From assembly GCA_001421185.1 (NCBI GenBank), contig LJKK01000055.1, forward strand, positions 1 through 64,000: a stretch of DNA of 64,000 nucleotides. Reading direction: 5' to 3'. The position numbers were made by a program, and so were the translations under genes. Source of the DNA: Methanomassiliicoccales archaeon RumEn M1. Lineage in GTDB: Archaea; Thermoplasmatota; Thermoplasmata; Methanomassiliicoccales; Methanomassiliicoccaceae. The notes beneath the pieces were generated by a model that made no database searches, was not told the DNA's origin, and was given only the letters and a program-made list of their open reading frames with translations. Shown in pieces: positions 37,533 to 46,578 of the stretch (position 1 is the first letter of the stretch; each line of letters begins with the position of its first letter).

Positions 37533-38010
37533 ATGAGGATCGCCATCGATGGCAATTATTCCGGGATACGGTTCTCGGCTTCTCACTTCATTCCCGGCCA
37601 TGACAAGTGCGGACGCCTGCATGGCCACTCCTACGTCCTGCATCTGGTGCTGCACGGGGGACATGGGCGACAACGGCATGATCATGGACTTCGTGGACCT
37701 GAAGAGGGCGCTCAAGAACATGGTCGAGGAGCTGGACCATCGGGTCCTGCTGCCCGGGCGGTCCCCTTCGGTGAAGATAGAGCAGGGCGGCGAGGTCGAG
37801 GTCCGGGTGGGCAGCAAGCGCTACGTGTTCCCGCCGGAGGACGTCGTCATCCTCGATGTGGCCCAGTGCAGCGCGGAGGGAATGGCCGGCCTGGTGCTGG
37901 AACGCCTCATCGACGAGATCGAGTTCACGCCCAACGTGCACATGATAGAGGTGGGCCTGGACGAGGAGAGGGGGCAGACCGCATGGGCGAGCAGGGAGCT
38001 GCAGCCATGA
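37533..38010 (+). CDS. queD: 6-carboxytetrahydropterin synthase QueD, frameshifted
   Basis: Converts dihydroneopterin triphosphate to 6-carboxytetrahydropterin for 7-deazaguanine (archaeosine) synthesis. The N-terminus has FSASHFIPGHDKCGRLHGHS with the zinc histidines and catalytic Cys. A five-G run at 37656-37660 has one base too many; four restores LVLHGDMGDNGMIMDFVDLK. The C-terminus includes EFTPNVHMIEVGLDEERG. About 158 residues after repair. The promoter is probably AAATATAATGATAA (37503-37516), and its stop overlaps queC (ATGA). Confidence 0.9.
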
Positions 38011-38690
38011 AGGCGGTCGTGCTCCTGTCCGGCGGCCTGGACAGCACCACGACGCTGGCATATGCCATCTCCCAGGGCTACGAGACGATGGCCCTGACCG
38101 TCCAGTACGGGCAGAGGCACTCTCGCGAGCTGGACTCGGCCAGAGCGGTGGCGCGTCATTATGGCATCAAGCAGCACGTGGTCCTCGACCTCGACCTGTC
38201 GTACCTCCGGACGAGCGCCCTGACGTCCAGCGAGGTCGAGGTGCCGGTTCGCGATTCGGCCGAGGGCATCGGCGACGAGATACCGGTGACGTACGTCCCG
38301 GCGAGGAACATACTCATGCTGAGCCTGGCCGCCGGCCTGTGCGAGACTGAGGGGGGCGAGGCCATCTTCATCGGGGCCAATGCCGTGGACTATTCTGGAT
38401 ACCCCGACTGCCGGCCGGAGTTCTTCCGGGCCTTCGAGGAGGTCCTGCGGGTCGGGACCAAGGCCGGCGTGGAGGGCCGCCCCATCAAGGTGGAAACGCC
38501 CATCCTGCGCCTGTCCAAGGCCGACATCGTTCGTCTGGCAAGGAAGCTGAACGCCCCGCTGGAGCTGACGTGGTCATGCTACAACGGGGGAGAGAAGGCC
38601 TGCGGGCGATGCGAATCGTGCATGCTCAGGCTGAAAGGCTTCGAGGAGGCGGGGGAGAAGGACCCTGTTCCCTACGAGGTGTCGTCATGA
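38007..38690 (+). CDS. queC: 7-cyano-7-deazaguanine synthase QueC
   Basis: ATP-dependent conversion of 7-carboxy-7-deazaguanine to preQ0. The PP-loop motif is VVLLSGGLDSTTTLAYA at the N-terminus, with LTVQYGQRHSRELDSA, TYVPARNILMLSLAAG and the zinc site CYNGGEKACGRCESC near the end. 227 residues, a normal length. It overlaps queD and queE by 4 nt each (ATGA), so the three form one tight operon supplying preQ0 for archaeosine in tRNA. Confidence 0.95.
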   Translation: MKAVVLLSGGLDSTTTLAYAISQGYETMALTVQYGQRHSRELDSARAVARHYGIKQHVVLDLDLSYLRTSALTSSEVEVPVRDSAEGIGDEIPVTYVPARNILMLSLAAGLCETEGGEAIFIGANAVDYSGYPDCRPEFFRAFEEVLRVGTKAGVEGRPIKVETPILRLSKADIVRLARKLNAPLELTWSCYNGGEKACGRCESCMLRLKGFEEAGEKDPVPYEVSS

Positions 38691-39316
38691 GGGTCATCGA
38701 GATCTTCACATCGCTACAGGGAGAGGGCGTACTGATGGGCTCCCCGACCACCTTCGTGCGGTTCGAGGGATGCAACCTCGACTGCAAGTGGTGCGACACC
38801 GCCTACGCCAGGTCGGGCGGGAGGGAGATGACGCCCCATCAGGTACTGGACGAGGTGGAGGAGAGGAACGTCCCCTTCGTATGCCTTACCGGCGGAGAGC
38901 CCATGCTGCAGGAGGACATCCTCGAGATCATCGCCGATCTGCTCGAATCGGAGCACCACGTCACCATCGAGACGAACGGCTCGGTCCCGCTGGAGCCGCT
39001 GCCCAACTCCGACGACCTCCTGATCTCCATGGACGTCAAGTGCCCGTCGTCGGGCATGAGCGACCGGATCCACCGCGACAACCTGGAGTTCCTCGGTCCC
39101 CGGGACCAGCTCAAGTTCATCATCGCCGACCGGGTCGACTACCTGTACGCCAAGAAGGTGCTGCGGGAGAACGATATCAACTGCCCGATCATCATGACGC
39201 CGGTCGGAGGGACCGAACTGAAGGAGCTGGCCTCCTGGGTGCTGGAGGACCGGCTGTGGGTCAGGGTGCTGCCGCAGCTGCACAAGCTCATCTGGGGAGA
39301 GAAGCGAGGGGTCTGA
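38687..39316 (+). CDS. queE: 7-carboxy-7-deazaguanine synthase QueE (radical SAM)
   Basis: Ring-contracts 6-carboxytetrahydropterin to 7-carboxy-7-deazaguanine. The N-terminus IEIFTSLQGEGVLMGSPTTF and the cluster motif CNLDCKWCDT are diagnostic, with LTGGEPMLQEDILEII and ETNGSVPLEPLP following. 209 residues. The start ATG at 38687 overlaps the queC stop. Convergent with the MFS gene 6 nt downstream. Confidence 0.95.
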   Translation: MRVIEIFTSLQGEGVLMGSPTTFVRFEGCNLDCKWCDTAYARSGGREMTPHQVLDEVEERNVPFVCLTGGEPMLQEDILEIIADLLESEHHVTIETNGSVPLEPLPNSDDLLISMDVKCPSSGMSDRIHRDNLEFLGPRDQLKFIIADRVDYLYAKKVLRENDINCPIIMTPVGGTELKELASWVLEDRLWVRVLPQLHKLIWGEKRGV

Positions 39317-39322
39317 GGCGCC

Positions 39323-40746
39323 TCACGACCCCATCTCCTCCCTGCGTATCAGCTTCCCACCGGCCCTCGATATGGAGGCGCCGATCAGGGACAGCACGCC
39401 GCCGAACGAGGTGGCGATGGCGATCGACCGAGCCAGCTCTCCGGCCAGCGGCCCTCCGGCGATGGCCCCGTAGTCCATCGAGCCCATCATGAGCGTCATG
39501 AGGATGGTGGCCACCGATATCCCCATGGCCATGCTCAGGTTCCTGGTGGTGGCCTGTATGCTGGAGGCCAGCGCGCTCTGCTTCCTGGGCAGGGCCAGCA
39601 TCATCTCGCTGTTGTTCGGGGTCTGGAACAGGGTACTTCCTATCCCCATGAGGACGAACCCCATGATCGTCAGGGGGACGTTGATGATCAGGAACCCCAT
39701 CGCCATAACGAAGAAGGCCCCGGCCCGGACGATGTGCCCCGCTTCCGCGTAGGGGCGGAACCTCTTGGCGTCGTACATCTTGCCCACCAGCGGAGAGCCG
39801 AACATGGTGATCGCCGGCAGGACCATGAAGATGATGCCCACGATGGCGGGGTCGTAGTCCAGCACCCCCTCGTAGTAGAACGGCCCCAGGATGGTGATCA
39901 TGCTCATGGAAAGGAAGAACATGACCATGCTCAGACCGACCAGCGTGAAGCGCCTCACGCCGAAGACCGATACGTCCATCAGTGGATGCGGGATGCTCCG
40001 CTCCCGCCGGATGAACAGGACGATCGACGCCGCGAACACCGCGAGGGCGATGACGGCCCCGATGGTGACGGTCCCGTCCTGGCCCAGCCACCCCAGCATG
40101 AGCATCAGCGAGGACATGGACAGCACCCACAGGAACGCTCCCAAGTAGTCCATGTGCAGCTTGTCCACCAGGACCTCGTCGATCCTCAGGACCCTCACGG
40201 CCGCCACCGCTGCCACCGCCCCGATGGGGACGTTGATCAGGAAGATGGACTCCCATCCCAAGGTTCCTACCAGGAAGCCGCCCATGACCGGCCCCAGCAT
40301 CCCGCCCACCGCGACGGTCGAGCCGAGGAACCCCATGGCCTTCCCCCGGTCCCGGCGCCGAACGAGCGGAACACGATGGAGGTCGACACGCTGAACAGCA
40401 TGGACGCCCCGATGCCCTGGAGAATGCGGAACAGGATCAGCTGCCCCAGGTCGGCGGAGAGGGCGCACAGCAGCGAGGCGATGGTGAACGCCACCAGGCC
40501 CGCGGTGAACATCTTGGCCTGTCCGGTGCGCTCCGACACCTTGCCGGCGACGATCAGAAGGCAGGTCTGCGTCAGCAGGTAGCTCGTCACCACCCATTGG
40601 GTGTCGGCCACGGCCACGCCGAAGTCCGACGTGATGGCCGGCAGCGCGATATTGAGCGCCACCGCGTCCAGCACCGACATGAACACTCCGGACATCACGA
40701 TCGCCAGGGCGATGTACCTCCCCCTGTCCGAACCGTCGCCGCCCAT
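39323..40746 (-). CDS. MFS transporter, EmrB/QacA type (14 segments), frameshifted
   Basis: About 475 residues, a drug:proton antiporter-like protein. Motifs: FMSVLDAVALNIALPAITSD in helix 1, TQWVVTSYLLTQTCLLIVAG, and RILQGIGASMLFSVSTSIVF. The frame breaks near 40352, where GCCGGG should be GCCCGGG, after which GKAMGFLGSTVAVGGMLGPV and GWESIFLINVPIGAVAAVAA (motif C region) follow. The substrate is unknown. It is divergent from the leucine operon. Confidence 0.85.
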
Positions 40747-40828
40747 GGTATCCTGCCGGGAGAGCGAGGGCCGGGATAAATATGCTATCGTTCCCCCGGA
40801 CCAGCTCCGTGAGGAGCGGCCCGTGCAA

Positions 40829-40869
40829 GATTAATATATGCATTGCTCGTTCATAGTGAAAGTTAGTCC
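40829..40869 (+). promoter_or_regulatory. Promoter of the leucine operon
   Basis: TATA box TTAATATA at 40831-40838. With the 23-nt spacing seen at the rRNA promoters, transcription would start near 40854-40858, about 12-16 nt before the leader ORF and about 100 nt before leuA. Confidence 0.6.
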
Positions 40870-40917
40870 ATGAACTGCGACCTAAGGCTCGGACACTTGA
40901 TTTTGCGTCTGTCCTAG
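40870..40917 (+). CDS. Leu-rich leader peptide (15 codons) upstream of leuA
   Basis: Reads MNCDLRLGHLILRLS and stops at TAG. Five of 15 residues are Leu, encoded CTA, CTC, TTG, TTG and CTG; CTA and TTG are uncommon in this G/C-rich coding background. It lies just after the predicted transcription start and 38 nt before leuA. Nearby RNA can pair in several ways: GGACA (40891-40895) with TGTCC (40910-40914) inside the leader, and ATCGC (40922-40926) with GCGAT (40947-40951), which would cover the leuA ribosome binding site. This is the layout of a Leu-sensing leader. No T-run terminator is present. Its translation is inferred, not shown. Confidence 0.45.
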   Translation: MNCDLRLGHLILRLS

Positions 40918-40955
40918 TCCCATCGCTGTACCCTGGGCTATCTGAGGCGATTCAT

Positions 40956-42551
40956 ATGGTCGACCGAGATACGCTAGAGCGAACACTATCCACCCGTACG
41001 CCCTCTCTTGATCGGAAAAGGGTCTATACCAGTCCATACAATGCCCGCGTTCTTTCCGACGACATGCCCTCCACCGTCAAGGTCTTCGACACCACCCTCC
41101 GCGATGGCGAACAATCGCCTGGAATCGCCCTATCCTGTGGGGACAAGGTCAAGATCGCCCATGCCCTCAGCGAGATGGGCGTGGACGTGATCGAGGCGGG
41201 CTTCCCCGTATCCTCGCCGGGGGACCAGGAGGCGGTGAGGCGCATCGTGGGCGAAGGCCTCGACTCCCGCATCTGTGGCCTGGCCCGATGCAGCAGGAAG
41301 GACATCGATGCGGCCATCGACTGCGGCCTGGACTACGTCCACATGTTCATCGCCACATCGGACATACACCTTCAGCACAAGCTCAAGCTCACCCGGGAGG
41401 CGGCCAAGGAGAAGGCCGTGGAGGCGATCGAGTACGCCCGGAAGCATGGCCTGGCGGTGGAGTTCAGCTGCGAGGATGCCACCCGGACGGAGATCGGTTT
41501 CCTCAAGGAGATGCACCAGGCGGTGCAGGCCGCCGGGGTGGAGGTGATCAACGTCCCCGATACGGTGGGAACGATCGGCCCGCCAGCCATGGAGCATCTC
41601 ATCAGGGAGCTGATGACCGTCACCAAGGTGCCGCTCTCGGTGCACTGCCACGACGACTTCGGCCTCGCCGTCGCCAATTCCCACGCCGCGGTGAGGGCCG
41701 GTGCAAGGCAGGTGCACGTCACCGTGAACGGTCTGGGCGAGAGAGCGGGCAACGCCGCCCTGGACGAGACGGTGCTGGGGCTGATGGCCTTCTACGAGGT
41801 CGATACCAACATCGACACCCGCCGCATCGGACCGACCTCCAAGCTGGTGTCCCGCCTCACCGGCTACGCCATACCGCCCAACAAGGCCATCGTGGGCGCC
41901 AACGCCTTCGCGCACGAATCGGGCATCCATGTGCACGGGGTCATGGGAGCGCCGTCCACCTACGAGGCGTTCGGGCCGGAGCTGGTGGGCGTCCAGCGCA
42001 ACATCGTCATGGGCAAGCACAGCGGGGCCCACAGCGTGCGCTCCAAGCTGGCGGACTACGGCATCGAGCTCGACGACGCGCAGACCGACCACATCGTGGA
42101 CAAGGTCAAGAGGCTCGCCGACTCCGGGAAGGAGGTCGATGACGCGGAGCTCGTGGCCCTGGCATCCCACATCCTTGGCGGTCGGGAGTCGAAGAAGGTA
42201 AAGCTAAAAGAGTTCGCTGTATTCACCGGTATGAACACCACCCCCACCGCTGTGGTATCCATCGAAGTAAATGGTGACAGGAAGACCGGCTCGGCCACCG
42301 GCATCGGGCCGGTCGACGCCGCCCTCAACGCCATCAAGTCGGTGATGGGGAACGACATCCACCTGGTGGAGTATCGCCTCAACGCCATCACCGGCGGGAG
42401 CGATGCGCTGTGCGAGGTGAGCGTGAGGGTTTCCAAGGATGGAGGCAAGAGCCTCATGTCGGTCGGCAAGGCCATCGGCTCGGACATCGTCCAGACCTCG
42501 GTGGACTCGACCATGGAGGCTCTCGACCGCCTCTATTGCAGAAAGGAATGA
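40956..42551 (+). CDS. leuA: 2-isopropylmalate synthase
   Basis: Condenses acetyl-CoA with 2-ketoisovalerate, the first committed step to leucine. The catalytic barrel reads VFDTTLRDGEQSPGIALSCG, EAGFPVSSPGDQEAVRRIV, LSVHCHDDFGLAVANSHAAV and NAFAHESGIHVHG; the EAGFPVSSPGD wording favours LeuA over citramalate synthase. The C-terminal LeuA regulatory domain (about residues 410-531) implies feedback control by leucine. ATG at 40956 follows GAGGCGAT; an internal Met at 41065 is less likely. First gene of leuACDB. Confidence 0.93.
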   Translation: MVDRDTLERTLSTRTPSLDRKRVYTSPYNARVLSDDMPSTVKVFDTTLRDGEQSPGIALSCGDKVKIAHALSEMGVDVIEAGFPVSSPGDQEAVRRIVGEGLDSRICGLARCSRKDIDAAIDCGLDYVHMFIATSDIHLQHKLKLTREAAKEKAVEAIEYARKHGLAVEFSCEDATRTEIGFLKEMHQAVQAAGVEVINVPDTVGTIGPPAMEHLIRELMTVTKVPLSVHCHDDFGLAVANSHAAVRAGARQVHVTVNGLGERAGNAALDETVLGLMAFYEVDTNIDTRRIGPTSKLVSRLTGYAIPPNKAIVGANAFAHESGIHVHGVMGAPSTYEAFGPELVGVQRNIVMGKHSGAHSVRSKLADYGIELDDAQTDHIVDKVKRLADSGKEVDDAELVALASHILGGRESKKVKLKEFAVFTGMNTTPTAVVSIEVNGDRKTGSATGIGPVDAALNAIKSVMGNDIHLVEYRLNAITGGSDALCEVSVRVSKDGGKSLMSVGKAIGSDIVQTSVDSTMEALDRLYCRKE

Positions 42552-42557
42552 TGACAC

Positions 42558-43804
42558 ATGAGCAAGACAATCTCGGAGAAGATCCTATCCGCCAAGTCCG
42601 GCGTGGACGCGTACGCCGGCCAGATAGTCGAGGCGGAGATCGATTACGTCATGGCCAATGACGTCACGGCGCCGTTGGCCTTCCAGGAGTTCGAGGCGCT
42701 GGAATGCGACCCGGTGCGCGAGAAGATAGTGCTGATACCCGACCATTTCGTCCCCAATAAGGACATCGCCTCGGCCGAGCAGGCCGCCCAGATGAGGCGG
42801 TTCGTGCAGAAGTGGAAGCTGCCCAACTACTACGAGGTGGGCCGCGGGGGGGTTTGCCACCAGGTCATGGTGGACGAGGCTTCGCCGCCCCTGGACGGCT
42901 GATCGTGGGCGCCGACTCGCACACCTGCACCTACGGGGGAATCAACGCGTTCTCCACGGGCATCGGGTCCACGGAGGCGGCGGCCTGCTTCGCCGAGGGC
43001 CGGCTGTGGTTCAAGGTGCCGGAAGCCATCAACGTCCGTCTGACCGGCAGGTTCAACAAGCAGGTCTCGGGCAAGGACCTCATTCTCAAGATCATCAGCG
43101 ACATCGGGGTCGACGGGGCGAACTACAAGGCGTTCGAGTTCTCCGGTGACGGCGTCGGCAGCATACCGGTGCACGACCGCCTCACGGTCAGCAACATGGC
43201 CATCGAGGCCGGCGGCAAGGCGGGGATATTCCCCTGCGACGCCGCCACCGAGGCCCATCTGAAGGGACGGGTCCGCGGCGCGTACACGCCGGTGGCGGCC
43301 GACCCGGACGCCACCTACTCGCGCACGCTGGACTATGATCTGGGCGAGCTCGATTATATGGTGGCGTTCCCCCACCTGCCGAGCAACGGCCGGCTGGTGA
43401 GCGATGTCGACGTCGAGATCGACCAGGCGTTCCTGGGCTCCTGCACCAACGGCCGCATCGAGGACCTGCGGGTGGCGGCCGCCATCGTGAAGGGCCGCAA
43501 GGTCCGGGACGGCGTGCGCATGATCGTCGTGCCGGCGTCCACCGAGGTCTACCAGCAGGCCATGGACGAGGGCCTGCTGTCCATCTTCACCAAGGCCGGG
43601 GCGTTCGTGTCGGGGCCGACCTGCGCGGCCTGCCTGGGCGGCCACATGGGCGTGCTGGCCAAGGGCGAGAGGTGCGTGTCCAGCACCAACCGCAACTTCA
43701 TCGGGCGCATGGGGCACCCCGAGTCAGAGGTCTATCTGGCCGGACCGGCGGTGGTGGCCGCCAGCGCCATCGCCGGAAAGATCGTCTCGCCGGAGGTGCT
43801 GTGA
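42558..43804 (+). CDS. leuC: 3-isopropylmalate dehydratase large subunit, frameshifted
   Basis: Aconitase-family subunit isomerising 2- to 3-isopropylmalate. Landmarks: DYVMANDVTAPLAFQEFEAL, CHQVMVDEG, VGADSHTCTYGGINAFSTGI, and the Fe-S cysteines in FLGSCTNGRIEDL and SGPTCAACLGGHMG. The frame breaks near 42881: GAGGCTTC should be GAGGGCTTC, giving EGFAAPGRLIVGADSH. About 415 residues after repair. It follows leuA by 6 nt; its TGA overlaps the leuD ATG. Confidence 0.93.
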
Positions 43805-44300
43805 TGGAGCTCAAGGGAAAAGTATGGTCGTTCGGCGACCACATCGATACGGACCAGATCATCCCGGCGGAGAGGCTGGTCAGCGACAACAACGATCGCC
43901 TGGGCGAGTTCATGTTCGAAAAGGTCCGGCCCGGGATGGCCCAGCAGGTCAGCAAGGCGACGTCATCGTGGCGGGGAAGAACTTCGGCTGCGGATCGTCG
44001 AGGGAGCATGCCCCGAGGGCGCTCATGCAGGCCGGCATCACCGCCGTGGTGGCCGAATCGTTCGCCCGCATCTTCTACCGGAACTCGATCAACCTCGGCC
44101 TGGTGCTGGTCGAGGCCAAGATCGAGGCCGGCGAGGGTGACGTGCTCTCGATCGACGTGGAGAGGGGGATCGTCAGGAACGACACTACTGGCAAGGAGTG
44201 GACGTTCCCGCAATATCCGCCATACATACGGGAGCTGATCAGCTCCGGCGGACTGATGAACAGGATAAAGGAGGCCAAGAGATGTTCCGGATCGCGGTAG
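43804..44300 (+). CDS. leuD: 3-isopropylmalate dehydratase small subunit, frameshifted
   Basis: Begins MELKGKVWSFGDHIDTDQII, the swivel-domain start of LeuD. The frame breaks near 43957: AAGGCGAC should be AAGGGCGAC, after which GDVIVAGKNFGCGSSREHAP, AESFARIFYRNSINLGLVLV and YPPYIRELISSGGLMN follow. About 165 residues after repair. The gene ends in TAG 19 nt inside leuB, consistent with translational coupling. Confidence 0.92.
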
Positions 44301-45397
44301 CCCCGGGGGACGGCATCGGGAAGGAGGTCACCGCCGAGGGCGTGAAGGTCCTTCAGGCGGCGGCCGACGCGGAGAACCTCACGCTGCAGCTGGACTACAT
44401 GGACCTGGGCTCGGACCGGTACCTCAGCACGGGAGAGCTGCTGACCGATGATGACATCAAGTTCATGCGGGACTGCCAGGCCGTGTACTTCGGCGCCATC
44501 GGCGATCCTCGCGTGGCGCCGGGAGTGCTGGAGAAGGGCATCCTCATCAAGATGCGTACCACCTTCGATCAGTACGTGAACCTCCGCCCGTCCAAGGCGT
44601 GGCATCCCTATACCCCGCTCAAGGGGGAGAAGAACTTCGACATCCTGTTCCTGAGGGAGAACACCGAGGACCTGTACATGGGGGCCGGAGGCGTCCTGAA
44701 AGGCATAGAGGCCAAGGCCAACATGTCCCTGAAGCGTGGCCTCTACGACGTCGACCTGACGCTGTCGTCCAAAGCCTCGTCGGAGCAGGAGTTCGCTTTC
44801 GAGATCGGGATGATGTCCCGCCAGGGCATCGAGCGCTTCGCCGACTACTGCTTCGAGACGGCCAAGCGGCTGGGCAAGGAGAAGGTGACGGCGGTGGACA
44901 AGGCCAATGTCTGCACCTCCCTGTACGGGCTGTGGCGAAAGGTCTTCGACGAGCGGTCGGCCCACCACGGCATCGATGTCGAGTACATGTACGTGGACGC
45001 CATGGCCATGGCCCTGGTGCGCGCCCCGGAGCGCTTTGGGGTGGTCGCCTGCCCCAACATGTTCGGGGACATCCTCACTGACCTGGGCGCGGAGATCATG
45101 GGCGGACTGGGCGTGGCCGCCTCGGGCAACATCAATCCGGAGGGCGTCTCGATGTTCGAGCCGGTGCACGGCTCGGCGCCTGACATCGCCGGACAGGGAA
45201 AAGCGAACCCCATCGCCGCCATCCTGGCCGGCAAGCTCATGATGGACCAGCTGGGACGTCCGGACATAGGCAGGATGATCGAGTTCGCGGTCAAGATGGC
45301 CATGAAGCAGAAGCTGGTCACGGCGGACATGGGCGGAACGCTCAACACCGTCCAGGCGGGCGACGCCATCGCCAACATCGTCCGCAGCTCCGGCTAA
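44282..45397 (+). CDS. leuB: 3-isopropylmalate dehydrogenase
   Basis: Oxidatively decarboxylates 3-isopropylmalate to 2-ketoisocaproate. The 371-residue protein has RIAVAPGDGIGKEVTAEGVK, LRENTEDLYMGAGG, the KANVCTSLYGLWRKVF helix and DAMAMALVRAPERFGVVACP/NMFGDILTDLGAEIMGGLG, with GSAPDIAGQGKANPIAAILA near the end. The homologous homoisocitrate and tartrate dehydrogenases share the fold; the leuACD context decides the call. ATG at 44282 lies within the leuD end. Confidence 0.92.
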   Translation: MFRIAVAPGDGIGKEVTAEGVKVLQAAADAENLTLQLDYMDLGSDRYLSTGELLTDDDIKFMRDCQAVYFGAIGDPRVAPGVLEKGILIKMRTTFDQYVNLRPSKAWHPYTPLKGEKNFDILFLRENTEDLYMGAGGVLKGIEAKANMSLKRGLYDVDLTLSSKASSEQEFAFEIGMMSRQGIERFADYCFETAKRLGKEKVTAVDKANVCTSLYGLWRKVFDERSAHHGIDVEYMYVDAMAMALVRAPERFGVVACPNMFGDILTDLGAEIMGGLGVAASGNINPEGVSMFEPVHGSAPDIAGQGKANPIAAILAGKLMMDQLGRPDIGRMIEFAVKMAMKQKLVTADMGGTLNTVQAGDAIANIVRSSG

Positions 45398-45455
45398 ACC
45401 TTTTCCTTTCTCCTTTCCAGTAATTCTTTATCATCCATCGGACCATCCATTGAGC

Positions 45456-46016
45456 ATGAAGGCCCGATGGTCCCTCCTTGCCCTCGCCGTGTTCCTGGCC
45501 GGGCTCGCGCTCGTCACCTATGCCCTTCTGACGCCCGTGACGCTGGGAGGAGGGGGACATATGGGCGTCTCCACCCGAACCGCCTACGAAGCGCTCAATC
45601 TCGTCCTGGCCATGCTCGGCACCGCCATGATCGCGGTGAGCGGAACGGCCCTCATCGCCCCGAGGATGGTGGCGGGGCCGCCCTCGCGCCGTTCTCCCGA
45701 TATGCCCGTGACCGAGGCGACGACCGGTGTCGCTCCCGCACCAGAGGGCGAAGGGGTGCGAGAGCGCTACGTCACCACGGAGCCTGATGACAATCGCCTC
45801 ATCCTGAGGCTGCTCACCGGTGACGAGAGAGAGGTGTTCCGCTTGCTGGTCGACGCCGGCGGAGAGCGGCTGCAGAGGGACATCGTGGCCGACAGCAACA
45901 TGTCCGATGCCAAGGTGTCCCGGACCCTCGACCGGCTGGAAGAGAAGGGATTGGTGGCGCGCGAGAGACGTGGCATGGGGAACATGGTCCGCATCGCCGT
46001 CGACCGGGACAGTTAA
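45456..46016 (+). CDS. Membrane-anchored winged-helix regulator
   Basis: About 186 residues. Two N-terminal membrane helices (SLLALAVFLAGLALVTYALL and ALNLVLAMLGTAMIAVSGTA) are followed by a Pro/Arg-rich linker and a MarR-like winged helix (LTGDEREVFRLLVDAGGERL, IVADSNMSDAKVSRTLDRLE, GLVARERRGMGNMVRI). Such membrane HTH proteins are common in methanogens and halophiles and often act near their own locus. ATG at 45456 is preferred over the TTG two codons earlier. It precedes a small secreted protein gene. Confidence 0.75.
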   Translation: MKARWSLLALAVFLAGLALVTYALLTPVTLGGGGHMGVSTRTAYEALNLVLAMLGTAMIAVSGTALIAPRMVAGPPSRRSPDMPVTEATTGVAPAPEGEGVRERYVTTEPDDNRLILRLLTGDEREVFRLLVDAGGERLQRDIVADSNMSDAKVSRTLDRLEEKGLVARERRGMGNMVRIAVDRDS

Positions 46017-46021
46017 GTGCC

Positions 46022-46038
46022 TTTGCACCTTTTGCACC
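46022..46038. repeat. Tandem TTTGCACC repeat
   Basis: Two copies of TTTGCACC at 46022-46029 and 46031-46038, a 9-nt period, just after the HTH regulator stop and before the secreted protein gene. A possible binding site for the membrane-bound regulator; this is inference from position only. Confidence 0.35.
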
Positions 46039-46111
46039 ATTTTCCGACGCAAATGGGAAGTGCTTTTTCAGCCACTGGCAATCATGCCCGGGCAAACCGG
46101 GAGGAATCGAG

Positions 46112-46438
46112 ATGCAGACAAGCAAGATATTGATGATCGGAGCGGCGGGCCTCGTCGCCGTCCTTCTATTGGCGGGAGCGGTGATGGCGGCCGGGCCGAA
46201 CGGAATGGGCGACGCCCTCGGAAGCGACCGCGACCGGCCGCAGGACGGCAGTTGCTATGGCGCCGGATGTCAGGAACGCCCCGCCGACTGTGACAATGAC
46301 CGCATGCAGCAGGACCGTGATCGCCAACAGACCTGCGATGGCGAGGGCGAAATGCTCCGGGAGCGTCACGGCGCTCAGCACCACGCTTCCGGTAACAGCG
46401 ACCGGCTCCACCTGCGGGACGGTTCCTGCGTCCACTAA
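46112..46438 (+). CDS. Small secreted Cys/Asp-rich protein
   Basis: A 108-residue protein with a clear signal peptide (ILMIGAAGLVAVLLLAGAVM, likely cut near VMA-AG) and a hydrophilic mature part rich in Asp, Arg and Gln with five cysteines (DGSCYGAGC, PADCDNDRM, QQTCDGEGE, GSCVH) and several His. It could bind metal or be disulfide-bonded outside the cell. I do not recognise the family. The preceding membrane-bound HTH regulator is the natural candidate for its control. Confidence 0.6.
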   Translation: MQTSKILMIGAAGLVAVLLLAGAVMAAGPNGMGDALGSDRDRPQDGSCYGAGCQERPADCDNDRMQQDRDRQQTCDGEGEMLRERHGAQHHASGNSDRLHLRDGSCVH

Positions 46439-46578
46439 GTTCTTTCACGGGCCTCCGGCCCGCAGCACTTTTATTTCTAGTTCGAACCAGATGAACGATC
46501 CTTGGCGATGACGTCCGTGACATCCATGCGGACGATGAGCACCGAAGGCGATATCTCTGCCCATGGTCATCAGGGAGC

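Noticed and set aside
42558-44300. Programmed ribosomal frameshifting in leuC, leuD, argJ and others
   Set aside because: No shared slippery sequence or downstream structure is seen, argJ would need three shifts, and the same indel type occurs in a ribosomal protein gene.
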